Translations under genes and position numbers: made by a program
Shown: piece after piece, positions 10,238 to 20,676 of the stretch
How the letters are laid out: every line of letters starts with the position of its first letter
How positions within the stretch are numbered: the stretch's first letter is position 1
DNA from: Entoloma clypeatum
Taxonomy: Eukaryota > Basidiomycota > Agaricomycetes > Agaricales > Entolomataceae
Length of the DNA stretch: 64,000 nucleotides
Direction of reading: 5' to 3'
Assembly: GCA_963565915.1 (NCBI GenBank)
Contig: OY751495.1
Span: 372,001-436,000 of the forward strand
The notes under the pieces: generated by a model
Seen by the model: the letters and a program-made list of their open reading frames with translations, nothing else
The model's database searches: none
Told to the model about the DNA's origin: nothing

Positions 10238-13200
10238 ATGTCTACCTCTCGCTCCGCCCTTGACTCCATCGCCATCTTCGATGGCATCGACTACCCAAGT
10301 TGGGCCAAAAAAATGAAATCATACCTTCTCCACCAAGGAGTCTGGCGCCTCATATCCGGCGACATTGAGCGCCCCGACATCAAAGACTTTACGGTCACGG
10401 TCTCCACCCCTGCCTCCGCCACCTCGACATCTGCGACTCAACCTCCAGTGGTCACTATCACCGTCGACCAACCCGCCTTCCACAAGGAAAGGAAGACCTG
10501 GATTAGAGACGATGACATGGCTCTAGGTTCCATCCATCTCAAAGTCTCCGAAGAAATCAGGAGGCACATCAAGGACGCTGCAACCTCAAAAGAAGCCTGG
10601 ACGTCATTGAAGGACACATACTCGAAGATCTCCCCCGCCACCATATTCGGTGACTTCAAAGCCGCTGCCTCCTTCAAGCTATCGGGTCGCGACCCCGTAC
10701 CAGAAATCGAGCGCCTTGGGTCACTCTTCGCTCGCCTCAGCGACGCAAAATTCATCGTGCCTGATCTCATGCAGGCTATGATCCTGGCAAGTGCCATCCC
10801 TGACGCTTGGTCGTCCCTCTCCACCGCCCTCTTCCAGGTCTACGACGCCGACAACTTCACATGGCAGGCAGTTGCCGACAGCATCGTCTCAGAGTACAGG
10901 CGCAAGTATGCGATAGGGTCTACTCGGGCGTCCAACGAGCAGGCCCAGAAAATTTCCGGGACTAAGCGAAAGGGGCAAGACCCCAAATGGGAAAAGCAGA
11001 CAACACCGAGTACCTCGCGGAACAATGCTGATGAGCAGCCTAACTCGACCGACCCGAGTACCGCTTCCGAAAAGAAGAAGGGAAAGGGACGCTGGCACAA
11101 CCAAAAGAAACGTGCCAACAACGCCGACAATGACTCCGACCACGCCGAGGAGATGGTCGAGTTCATCGCACCAGCTATTGAGCACACCCCTCGTCGTCCT
11201 GCTCCTTGTCCCCTTCCTCCTCGTCAACGTGCCCCTTGCCCTCTCCCTCCTCATCATGCACCGTCTTTCACCACCGTAACTGGTCGCGGAAAGACTTCCT
11301 TTACTGCACAGCCTGAGTCAGAAAGGATGCAGTCACTACTGCAACACATGAACCCTCCTCCTTCCCAGTACACCGGGCTTCCTTCTGGAAAGCCGTCAGT
11401 GTGGAAAAAGAACGAGAGGGTGCGAAAGCTCGCCTGAGAGATCGGCGCACAACCCTCTGGATCGAACCTTCGTATCTTGGATACCATCATTCCTGACATC
11501 GACAAAAGGCCGGCTAAACAGCGTCATGTAGCCCCGTTGATAGAAGAATCACTGAAGATGATGGATATCGACCAGGAACGGATGGGGCTGGATGTATTTG
11601 AGGATGAGATAGAACTTGATGGTCCGTCAAACCCTTTTCTTGAACCTTACCAATTGCAGAAAGCTAACAATACCTCTCAACAGACGTATGATATAATAGC
11701 AAGTACCAGTACAGAATGCGTAGATCACTTCAGCAGTGATTTACATAAAAAATATATCAAACATTTTGCTTCTTGTACACATTGTAAGGAAAAAGAATGT
11801 GTGCAATGGATATTAGATTCCAGCACCTCTTTACACTTCACCTATGAGTTTAAGGACTTCGCATATTATAGACCTCTTACGGTCAAGCGATTCGTCCAAA
11901 CTGCAGCTAAAGGGAAGAAACTGGAAATACTCGGAGTTGGGGCCGTTCCAGTACGGCACACCCTAAATGGGGAAGTTAAAACCCATCTTCTCAGACCGGT
12001 ATTCTACATCCCGGACATGGACACACGCCTATTGTCCCTAGGCGTCTTCCTTAACCATGGTTACAAAGTAGACGGGACTTGCGGAGAGATCAACATCTCC
12101 AAAGGGCTGAGCAAAATCCAGTTTTCGCCCCACATCCTTGGTCAAACCATTTACTGGTTAGACACAGAAATACGCTATGACCAGATCCATGTGATCTCAA
12201 GCGAAATCACTGTCAAAACATGGCACAAGCACCTTGGTCACCCAAATGATCAAGCACTCCGAAAGATTCCCACCAGTACCAAAGGGGTACCTGAGACACT
12301 AGTACGTGAGAAATCACAGGAAAGTTGCACAGGTTGCCTCAAAGGGAAAATGCCGAATCAGTCATATCCCAATTCGATGACAAGGGCAACAAAAACCTTT
12401 GATCTGATCCATTCCAATCTCAAACAGATATCCACGGCATCATACCACAAATATAAATATTTCCTTACATTTTTGGACGACTTTTCATCCCACCTCTGGG
12501 TCGTCTTGCTTAGGAAAAAGTCAGATGCCGTCACGGCACTACGACAATTCCTTGCAATGATCCGGAATCAATTCGCCGCCACCCCTAAGAAATGGCGAGT
12601 TGATGGAGGTGGAGAGTTTAACAAATACAAGGATGTGCTTGCCGATCATGGAATTCTGGTCGACGTCACACTCCCGTATCAGCACCAGCAGAACGGTAGA
12701 GCAGAACGGATAAATCGAACCCTGTGGGAGAAATCTCAGGCCTTGCGCTTCGACGCATGCTTACCCCCTATGTGGTGGGAATTCTGTTTGGAACATGCAG
12801 CTTTTCTCTACAACAGAGCCCCCATGCAGTGTCTTGAATGGAATACCCCTTACTTCAGGGTGACCAATGAGATCCCCAATATGTCAAGCATCAGAGTCTT
12901 CGGATGTCAGGCATATGTGTATATCCCAAAAGAAAAACGTAGAAATTCCCTGGAGTCTAGATCTCGATTGATGATTTATCTCAGATCAAAGCCAGGGGTC
13001 AAAGGATACCGTTTCATGGATCCTGAGACTAATACAATTTTCATGGGTGGGAAAGCTATCTTTGATGAAAGCAAGTACCCTAGATGCCACATCGACCCTT
13101 TGCCAGAGAACCATCCAGAAATGGAAAACCCAGAACCGGCTGATGAGTTTGAGGACCTCATCCCCGGAAACGATGACAATGACAGTCATTACGAAAAACC

Positions 13201-13807
13201 TCACGACCCTGTTCCCACTGGACAGGATCACCCTGAATCAGACGATGATTTGCCGCGTAGCGAGCCCGATGACGAGCCACGAGTACCCACTCCAGAGCCT
13301 GAGCAAGTACCAGATCGACCGATCAGGGAACGACAAGTTCGGAGAATGCCAGACAGCATCTATGGGGAAGACACCCCTGCTTCTGATCTTGAAAAAATGG
13401 ATTGAAGACGTAGATTGGGTGGTCAAACGGCATGGATGAACGATCTCCTGATGGAGGCAATCTCCATCCAAGCAGGCATCATCGAAATGTCACACAAAGA
13501 CATATACTCTCTTCCGAACAAAGAAGATTGGTATGCGGCAGAACGAAAAGAGCTAGACATGCTCAAAAGCCGCGGGGTGATCACGGAGTTAGTACCCCTA
13601 CCTACAGGGAGGAAAGCACTAAGGAACAAATGGGTTTACAACGAAAAATCCAACGGGCGTCTGAAAGCGCGCCTGGTTGCAAAAGGCTTCTCACAGGTAG
13701 AAGGGATCGATTTCGATCAGATCTTCTCACCAGTAGTGAGGTACGAGACCGTCCAATTGATTTTGGCATTGACAGCCCTTGAAGGGTGGTTCATGACATT
13801 CTTGGAC
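10238..13807 (+). pseudogene. Copia-1 gag-pol, 5' part (Gag, protease, integrase, RT fingers)
   Basis: I take the ATG at 10238 (AAAAATGTCT context; MSTSRSALDS) as start, because the same residues begin Copia-2. Gag covers about 10238-11700 and ends in a Lys-rich, Pro-rich part. Protease lies near 11815, but the motif reads DSST where Copia-2 has DSGA. Integrase follows with HHCC-like residues (HKHLGHP, CTGC), a first acidic position changed from HSDL to HSNL, then DGGGEF and NGRAERINRTL. RT starts near 13600 (RNKWVYN, KARLVAKGF). Stops at 11435-11437 and 13403-13405 are both TGA where Copia-2 has CGA. The frame ends at MTFLD where Gypsy-2 begins. Confidence 0.92.
13803..13807. other. Target-site duplication of Gypsy-2, left
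   Basis: TGGAC here is repeated at 19381-19385, directly outside the two LTR ends of Gypsy-2. Five base pairs is the usual duplication length of Ty3/Gypsy integrases. Confidence 0.95.
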
Positions 13808-14208
13808 TGTTATGCTTAACAAACCGTTCCAAGGTTCGGGCAGAGTATGCAGGAAGTGGAAAGGCGAAGAGCAAAGTGATTGCTAAATCTAAGGAATCTA
13901 CTATAGTACAAGAGGTTTATATAGGTACTGACTATAGGCGGTAGCGGATAAGTCAGTACTGCGGAAGGCAGTGCGCATGAGTAAGGCGACTGCGGAAGGC
14001 TATGTACAGTGAGTAAGCTGACTGCGGAAAGCGAGTCAGCGCGGGAGCGAAGTATACTAAAGGGGATGATGAAGTAATGTAATGAGTCAGACTGGGAATC
14101 GAAGGTTGCGAAAGTAGATATTAGACATAGTGAGTTCGTAAGAGGGCGCCGAGTCGGGCCGATAAGTAAAAGATATGATGTGGTCCTCATACCGTAGAGT
14201 CCGTAACA
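13808..14208 (-). repeat. Gypsy-2 3' LTR (left copy)
   Basis: 401 bp, with short palindromic ends TGTTA and TAACA. Begins TGTTATGCTTAACAAACCG and ends GAGTCCGTAACA. It matches 18309-18529 plus 19201-19380 closely; the few differences include CG versus TG or CA, for example GGAGCGAAG versus GGAGTGAAG. A further truncated copy is at 3831-4081. Confidence 0.93.
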
Positions 14209-14226
14209 TGTTCCCCTCTCCAAGCT
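14209..14226 (-). promoter_or_regulatory. Gypsy-2 polypurine tract
   Basis: On the minus strand GCTTGGAGAGGGGAACA stands directly before the 3' LTR start TGTTACGGAC. Position and purine content fit the plus-strand primer. Confidence 0.8.
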
Positions 14227-14242
14227 CTGTGTCCTCACAGAG

Positions 14243-14614
14243 TCACTGTCCCCATCCCTCGTTGTTGCCGGGATCGGACCAGTTCGGACTTTCCTTGAGG
14301 CTCCAATCATATATCAACTCCTCGTTGATGGCTACGGCGAGTTCGAGGCCTTTGATAGCCAGCCGAATACGTCGATTCTCGATCACGAGGGTGCTGGTGT
14401 AATTTCCGAGGATCTGTTTTTCCTCGGGACTCAGGGCGACGGGTAGGTTGGACAGCGAGTGAAGCCGGATATGCATCTGGCGATGGAGGAGGTCGGCAAG
14501 GGAAGTTTCGAGAGCATGGATTTGGTCTCTCATGGAGAGTGCTTCGTTCATGAGGGCGGCGATGGCGGGGTTGATGTCGGTGGTAGAGGTGGAGGTAACG
14601 GTGGTGTTGGACAT
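14243..14614 (-). CDS. Extra 3' ORF of Gypsy-2 (ORF3), unknown function
   Basis: An uninterrupted 123-residue frame between the chromodomain stop and the polypurine tract, read in the same sense as gag and pol. It starts with ATG in a good context (ACC before ATG, MSNTTVTSTST) and has a Ser/Thr-rich start, then a Leu/His-rich helical stretch (LMNEALSMRDQIHALE and LADLLHRQMH) with heptad-like spacing that could be a coiled coil, and a second helical stretch (IENRRIRLAIKGLE). No signal peptide, membrane segment or known domain was seen. Standard chromoviruses end with integrase, so this is an accessory frame. It is open although neighbouring pol is wrecked, but it is short enough that chance remains possible. 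Confidence 0.5.
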   Translation of the reverse strand: MSNTTVTSTSTTDINPAIAALMNEALSMRDQIHALETSLADLLHRQMHIRLHSLSNLPVALSPEEKQILGNYTSTLVIENRRIRLAIKGLELAVAINEELIYDWSLKESPNWSDPGNNEGWGQ

Positions 14615-14748
14615 GGTGGCGAGGATGGTTGAGAGATAGAAGAAGAAGGGGGAGGCTATATTGGGCAGGGAAAAGGACTAGAGCGGGGAACTCGGTGTGT
14701 GGTTGACTGATGAGGTCGATACTTGTCATGGATTCTGAGAGCTGTCTT

Positions 14749-15365
14749 TTATCGTGGGCGAGACGGGTTCTGCCGATGGAAATCACGGATCAAATCTTGA
14801 GCGTTCTGAACATTAGCTCGAGGTTCCCATGTATTCTCTTCTGGACCATATCCTTCCCACTGGATGAGGTACTGGATCTTTCCGTGGAACTTTCGAGAGT
14901 CTAGGATCATAGACACATGGTATTCTTCTTGTCCTTTGACGATGATCGGATCAGGGGCTGGTTTCTTTTTCTGGATGGCATACTTCGGAGTTTCATATGG
15001 TGACAACAGGGTCTCGTTGAACACAGGGTGAATCATCTTCCAAGTCTTCGGAAGATCAAGAAGGTACGCGCTAGCTCCTTTCTTCTCTAGGACTTTGAAT
15101 GGTCCATGTCAGAGTGCATCAAGTTTCTTTGAGGGTCGATCGGTCCTGATGTTAGTCCCTTCCAGCCACACCTTGTCTCCAATGCGGTAGTCCCGAGATG
15201 GACTCCGCCGTGTGTCAACTGTCTTCTTCATCTGATCCTGTGCTTGTTTCAGCACAGCATTGGCTTCTTCTCGTGCCTGTTTGAGTTTTTTCAAGAAGTC
15301 GTTGGCAGCCGGATTGGTATCTTCTAACATGAGCTCTCCCTTCCACGGATGTAAACCATAGTTGA
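14749..15365 (-). pseudogene. Gypsy-2 integrase C-terminus and chromodomain
   Basis: 15109-15365 encodes the end of the integrase core and linker (FYLNYGLHPW, then DKVWLEGTNI). 14749-15036 carries the chromodomain (EEYHVSMILDSR, QYLIQWEGYG, NTWEP) and a short tail. A TGA near 15109-15111, following KLDAL, separates the two blocks; such linkers usually read LxxRxxGPF here, so loss of an Arg codon is plausible. The integrase zinc finger and catalytic core are absent because of the deletion described for the neighbouring RT. Confidence 0.85.
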
Positions 15366-16619
15366 GGTAGAATGGTCCTTGGTTTTACCGATAACCACGA
15401 TGTCATCCATGTAGCTCACGCAGATACGTCGGCGGATCTGGTCCCGGAATAGACTAGCCATCATTCGAGAGAACGTTCCCGGGGAGTTGCAAAGACCAAA
15501 AAACATGACCAATGGTTTGAACAATCCTCGACTGGTGAGGAAGGCAGCTTTCCATTCATCGCCCTCCTTAATCCGGACGTTGTTATAACCCCACATGATG
15601 TCCATTTTATTGAAGTAGACCGCATCTTTCAGTACGTCCAAGAGATCGGATATTTGTGGGAGTGGGAACTTGTCTTTGACCGTGAATTTATTGACCATGC
15701 GGTAATCTTGTACCAATCGTTTGGAGCCATCCTTCTTGTTGATGAAGAAGCAAGGGGAGGCATGAGGGGATTTGGACGGACGGATCTTTCCTGTTGCTAG
15801 ACCCTCGTCAATGAATGCGTCTAATTCCTCTTGTTCCTTTTGCGTCATAGGATATGTATTTCCCCCTAGTTCCTTTGGTGCGTCCGGTGTAAGTTCGATA
15901 CCATGGTCCCATTCCCTCTCCTTTGGGATCTTATCGAAGTTTTCTTTCTCGAAAAGATGAGCAAATCGTTCAACATATGAGGGTCGTTTGGTTGTGGGAG
16001 GTGGTGTGGGAGTGACAGCTTCCAAGATAGGGTCTCCAGGCTTCCATTTCTGATCTGACTTTTTGGGTGCATCTTTGTCGCGCACCTCAACCATGCGAAC
16101 TCGGTGTTTGCGACCATTAAGGTTAATCCTGAAATCCGAGTGTTTGGTTCGACATGTTGTTGGGCACCAGTTAAATGTTACCGCGCCGGTTGTCCAATTG
16201 ATTGTGGGGTTGTGGTGCACCAACCAGTCATGTCCCAAGAGCATGTCCGTTCTCCCAATGTCCAGTACCATTGCTTCCATGGTTTCCTGATGTGCTCCCA
16301 AATCCAGTTTGACTTCGGCAAGTTGGCTCGCTTTCTGTTGTCGATTTGGTGATCCATCCGCATTTAGAATTGCTATGGGTGGTATTCCTTGCGTGGGGAG
16401 GTTCTGTTCGCATACTATTCTGGGATGGATGCATGTGCATTCACATCCGCTGTCAACCTCAGGTCGGATAACCTTTGGTCCTTGTCGTGTTTTGAGCTGA
16501 GCTAACAGCCTGATTTCTCGTCTTTTCGGCGGGTTATCTCCCTTCACAATCTTAGTCGACGCAGCGGCTCGCTTGGCAGGGATGACATAGGTTCTATTGT
16601 CTGCAGTCATACAAGGCAA
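15366..16619 (-). pseudogene. Gypsy-2 protease and truncated reverse transcriptase
   Basis: One open minus-strand frame. About 16350-16500 holds the protease with VDSGCECTCI (D-S-G triad). RT follows: PHASPCFFINKKDGS, LVQDYRMVNK, FFGLCNSPGTF and YMDDIVVIGKT at about 15380-15410. Directly after GKT the sequence changes to integrase C-terminal sequence read out of frame, so translation would add a short unrelated tail and stop near 15324. The thumb, connection, RNase H and integrase core are missing. The catalytic Asp pair is intact, but the protein would be inactive. Confidence 0.88.
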
Positions 16620-16660
16620 GCAAGTCCGTTTAATAGATAAGGGTCGCGACTTAGCATCGT

Positions 16661-17527
16661 TTAATCGGACCCTTCGGGAAAATCCTTCTCATCGGCTTCT
16701 AAGATTGTGGTTTCATCATTCTCGGCATCTTCCTCGGACACCTTCCTAACCCTTCCGGAGTTCTTCTTCGGCTTGCGGCAGTTGCGCGCGATATGGCCTT
16801 CTTGGTCACAGTTGAAACACTTGCGACCATCTTTCTTCTTTGGAGCGCTACAGTCTTTAGCCAGCTGACAGAAGCGTTGACAGTTGTAGCAACGGGCTAC
16901 TCCTGCTTTGTCGATCTCCATGGCCTTGCCCTGACCACCATAAGTGGTACCCGATCCGGTGCGCATGTCACCGCCACCTCGGATGACCAGTGCGTGTCCT
17001 TCCATCTGTTGTCCCTTGTTTCGGATCTCCTTTGCGTAATCGGTGTACGTCTTGCCATCACTAGCCACTTGTTCAGAGATTCTGCGGTTGACGTTTTTCT
17101 CTAGGATGTATTTCCCAGTTTCTTCGCCAAGGTTTGACAGTTTCAAGAGTTCTTCAAATTCATCCAAGAATTCATCAACAGTGCATTTCTCTTGTTTCAG
17201 GACTTTGAGTCTCGCTTTGGCAGCAACCGACTTGTTGGTGATGGAGAATCGTGTGGCGATATCATCGGAAAAACCTAGCCAGGTGATGTTTGCGTTGTCA
17301 ACGGCAAGAGCGTCTAACTTGTTACTGGCCCAGTGTCTGCCGGACCCTTCCATCATGCGGGATAACACCGCAAGAATCTTCTGATCATCTGTGAGGCTCT
17401 TTTGGAACCTGATGTATAGTTTGGTGGCTTTCCACCACTTGTCAAATGTGTATCTGTCCTTGAACATCCCAGGATCCTTGATGATCTTGGATGTATCCAT
17501 TGTTTGTACAGCTGGGACTTCTGCCAT
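16661..17527 (-). CDS. Gypsy-2 Gag with two zinc knuckles
   Basis: Open 288-residue frame starting MAEVPAVQTMD. A capsid-like region (FDKWWKATKLYIRFQ, MMEGSGRHWASNK, TVDEFLDEFEELLKLS) is followed by two knuckles: CYNCQRFCQLAKDC, in which the usual His is replaced by Gln, and CFNCDQEGHIARNC, which is canonical CX2CX4HX4C. The tail is acidic. An upstream frame (17528-18300) probably supplies a longer Gag N-terminus by frameshift or by now-lost continuity. Gag forms the virus-like particle and binds the element RNA. Confidence 0.85.
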   Translation of the reverse strand: MAEVPAVQTMDTSKIIKDPGMFKDRYTFDKWWKATKLYIRFQKSLTDDQKILAVLSRMMEGSGRHWASNKLDALAVDNANITWLGFSDDIATRFSITNKSVAAKARLKVLKQEKCTVDEFLDEFEELLKLSNLGEETGKYILEKNVNRRISEQVASDGKTYTDYAKEIRNKGQQMEGHALVIRGGGDMRTGSGTTYGGQGKAMEIDKAGVARCYNCQRFCQLAKDCSAPKKKDGRKCFNCDQEGHIARNCRKPKKNSGRVRKVSEEDAENDETTILEADEKDFPEGSD

Positions 17528-18300
17528 GTCTAGAGTCTGCGGAGGAGAAGAGGGGTCAGGTTGTTGGGATGAAGATGGGGTTCGGGATACAGGTAATGAG
17601 TCCCTGTTCTAGGTGTGTGTTCGATATCTGACTGCGCGGAGTCAAAAGTAAATTCATCAGGGGACTCGTCAGCAGAATCAGTGGCAAAACGTTCAGAGTA
17701 TTTCCTCTGTAAATCTCTAAGGAATCTCTGTTCCTGCGCGTCTGTTGGTCGCGAGAAGGGGCCAAGTCTGTTGTTTTGTGCCCAACAGTTGTACTCGGTC
17801 TGTTGTTCTTCAGTGGTGAAGTGGGCATAGATCTGCTGCTTCGAGTAAGATGTGATGATGTGGCTCTGGGATGTCTCGATGTGAGCGTCCTAATCAATCT
17901 TCTGATAACGATTGTCTGGACACTGATAAACTCTCTGATCTCTGTGATCCGACCTGTCTGAGGTCCTTCTTACACGCGAAAGCTTTCGAGTTTGTTCTGT
18001 CGGGCGTTGTAACGCGCGATCTGGTGTTGCCGAGCAAGATGGATGCTCTCTGCTATCTCGCCATGGGGGCGATGCTTGTCGTTGTCTAGTTCTTCGTCAA
18101 GCACCTGCTGTAGGATGCGACGGATCTCCGATTCGATGTACTGCTGGATGAGTGTAAAATCGATACTGTCTCGAGAACTTAGCTCCTCCTGTCGGGCTTC
18201 TGGTGTGCTGAATGGGTTACTGGTGAAGTCTTCAAAGAAGCGCGACGTCTTGATTCGTCTGGTAGTTGCTCTCTTCGCTCTGGGCGAACCTAACGAGATT
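17528..18300 (-). pseudogene. Gypsy-2 N-terminal Gag region, frameshifted
   Basis: On the minus strand, coding-like sequence runs from next to the 5' LTR through a helical part (FFEDFTSNPFSTPEARQEEL, IQQYIESEIRRIL) to a Gln/Thr-rich part containing QSHIITSYSKQQIYAHFTTE. At least two frame changes and a stop (after KLESFRV, about 17970) break it. It sits between the 5' LTR and the clean Gag frame. Whether it is the start of Gag or a separate ORF cannot be decided from one copy. Confidence 0.55.
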
Positions 18301-18308
18301 TAGCAACT

Positions 18309-19380
18309 TGTTATGCTTAACAAACCGTTCCAAGGTTCGGGCAGAGTGTGCAGGAAGTGGAAAGGCGAAGAGCAAAGTGATTGCTAAATCTAAGGAATCT
18401 ACTATAGTACAAGAGGTTTATATAGGTACTGACTATAGGCGGTAGCGGATGAGTCAGTACTGCGGAAGGCAGTGTGCATGAGTAAGGCGACTGCGGAAGG
18501 CTATGTACAGTGAGTAAGCTGACTGCGGAGGTCTGGTTTCATAATGAGTCTCTGTGCTGACTGGGTTGTCCATGACGTCCAAGATATATGACATTGCGCA
18601 ACACAAAGGCACCTCAAATGACGACCTGACCTCTGGATTGGCACACGGTCGTTCACTGGTTTACGATGGCATCATAGTAAGTCCGCTGTCTTCTTGCCAG
18701 GTCATAAGAGCTCTTTTTCATGTAATTACAGCCCAGCAGCGGATTGCTTGAGAGCTACCAAGAAGCTACCCAAAGACTCTGCTCCTTCCTCCCCCCACCT
18801 CTATCAAAGAATGATGTCTGACACAAATAGTGTTTCAAGGTCCAGTTTACCTTCATTGATTTCAGACCGAGACCGGACAGGACCGAACCGGTGAGAGACC
18901 GGACTGCCGGTCTCAGTTTTTAAGGTTTCGGATCACGGCCGGTCTTTGGTTCACTTGAAACTTTAGAGTTTGAAAGACCAGCCAAAGACCAGTTCGGATA
19001 GGTTTAAACCGGTATTTTCCATGGAACAATCTGAGGATCTGAAATCAATGTCCTGAAATGGCAAGTACAAAATTTCTGCCACAGAGGTTTATATAGGTAC
19101 TGACTATAGGCGGTAGCGGATGAGTCAGTACTGCGGAAGGCAGTGTGCATGAGTAAGGCGACTGTGGAAGGCTATGTACAGTGAGTAAGCTGACTGCGGA
19201 AAGCGAGTCAGCGCGGGAGTGAAGTATACTAAAGGGGATGATGAAGTAATGTAATGAGTCAGACTGGGAATCAAAGGTTGCGAAAGTAGATATTAGACAT
19301 AGTGAGTTCGTAAGAGGGCGCCGAGTCGGGCCGATAAGTAAAAGATATGATGTGGTCCTCATACCGTAGAGTCCGTAACA
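18309..19380 (-). repeat. Gypsy-2 5' LTR (right copy) with insertion
   Basis: LTR sequence at 18309-18529 and again at 19083-19380, separated by 553 bp of foreign DNA. The stretch 18412-18529 is repeated at 19083-19200 (118 bp), so the two LTR parts overlap. The foreign DNA holds about 300 bp of unknown sequence and a hAT-type family B fragment. The outer end is followed by TGGAC, the Gypsy-2 target duplication. Confidence 0.85.
18828..19082. mobile_element. hAT-type family B, terminal fragment
   Basis: Begins TAGTGTTTCAAGGTCCAG and matches 46712-46967 up to TTTCTGCCACA. It is rich in ACCGG and GGTCTC motifs that look like subterminal binding sites. Only one end of the element is present, and the Gypsy-2 LTR resumes right after it. 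Confidence 0.75.
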
Positions 19381-19385
19381 TGGAC

Positions 19386-20607
19386 GTCTCATCAGCCTTC
19401 CTCTATGGAAGACTCCGTGAGGTAATTTACATGCGACAGCCTGAGGGCTACATAGTAAAAGGGAAAGAAAACTTCGTGTACCGACTATACAAAGCCCTAT
19501 ATGGACTCAAGCAGGCCGCATTAGCCTGGTGGAGAGAACTCGATTCCTCCATGAAAAAGCTCGGCTTTGTCCGGCTACACTCCGATGCGGGAGTTTTTAT
19601 TCACACAAGTACAAAGGGGAAATTGTGATCGCTGTCATTTATGTCGATGACTCTGCTTTTCTCGGCACAAACCGAGAATACACGCTAGAGAAAAAGAAGG
19701 CCTTCATGACAACATGGGAATGTAGGGACCTAGGCCACCTAGTGTCTAATGGGGAACCGAAAGAATTTCTCTCAATCCAAATAAGGCAACATGGGAAGAG
19801 GATCTTCATTGATCAAGTACCTTACCTTGAGAAAATTCTCGCGCAAATGGGGATGAGTGAATCAAACACCACCCACACCCCACTTCCAACGGGCTACAAA
19901 CCCATGAAGTCCGAAGATGAACCCAATAATGCGGAACTCAGATCCAAGTACCAATCCGTCATCGGATCACTATTGTACTTAATGATCGGGACAAGACCCG
20001 ACATTTGTTTCACTGTGATCAAAATGTCCCAATTTTCTGCAAACCCTACCAAACGCCATTTAGAAGTGGCTAGGGATATTTGCAGATATTTGAAGGCGAC
20101 AAAAGATTATGCAATCATGTACGATGGGGATTCTGGGAAAGGGATCTACACCTTCACAGACTCCGATTGGGCATCAGACGAAAACACCAGGAAATCCACC
20201 ACTGGTTCCTTCATATCACTGGCGTCTGGAGCAGTAACATGGGTTTCATCAGCACAAAAAACCATTGCCCTCTCTTCTACGGAAGCAGAATACATGGCGC
20301 TATCAGATTGCAGTCGCGCAGTGGCATGGCTTAGAAGCATGCTTGCCGAACTTGGAATGCAGATCGGCTCAGTCCCAATTTATGGGGATAACAATGGCTC
20401 CATATTCATCGCATCCAATCCTGTAACTGAAAAGCGATCCAAGCACATTGACATGCGATTCCACTTTGTCAGAGAAAAGTATCCGAAGGGATCATTACGG
20501 TTGAATTCATTGAAGGAGTGAATAACCCTGCAGACCTTTTAACTAAGAATCTGGGGAAAATCCTCTTCAACAAGTTTATCCCGTACTTTGGATTACTTAA
20601 AAACTAG
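19386..20607 (+). pseudogene. Copia-1 pol, 3' part (RT palm to RNase H)
   Basis: The RT resumes with SSAFLYGRLREV, contains YGLKQAA, the YVDD box (VIYVDDSAFLG) and the connection (GSLLYLMIGTRPDICF), then RNase H with TDSDWASD, LSSTEAEYMAL and KHIDMRFHFVRE. A one-base deletion near 19612 (AGTACAAAGGGG against AGTACCAAAGGGG in Copia-2) and a second frame change near 20490 break the frame. After correcting the frame mentally, the protein ends at the TAG near 20605, just upstream of the polypurine tract. Confidence 0.92.
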
Positions 20608-20676
20608 ACGAAGAAAGAGTACCTATATGGGAAAAAGTAAAAATGTATTTAGAAGTATGTACTAAATATGGGGGGG

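Larger units (their letters stand above)
13808..19380 (-). mobile_element. Gypsy-2: chromovirus inserted into Copia-1
   Basis: Minus-strand Ty3/Gypsy element with LTRs at 13808-14208 and 18309-19380 (the latter carrying a 553-bp insertion). Inside, in sense order: a Gag N-terminal region, Gag with two zinc knuckles, protease, RT up to the YMDD box, then an abrupt join to the integrase C-terminus and chromodomain, and finally an extra small ORF before the polypurine tract. The perfect 5-bp duplication TGGAC proves it inserted as a unit into the Copia-1 RT. The internal deletion removes the rest of RT, RNase H and the integrase core, so this copy could not move by itself. Confidence 0.93.

Noticed and set aside
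10438..11257. Minus-strand frames antisense to Copia-1 gag
   Set aside because: The equivalent frames in Copia-2 (59860-60855) differ in length and composition, as expected for shadows rather than conserved genes.
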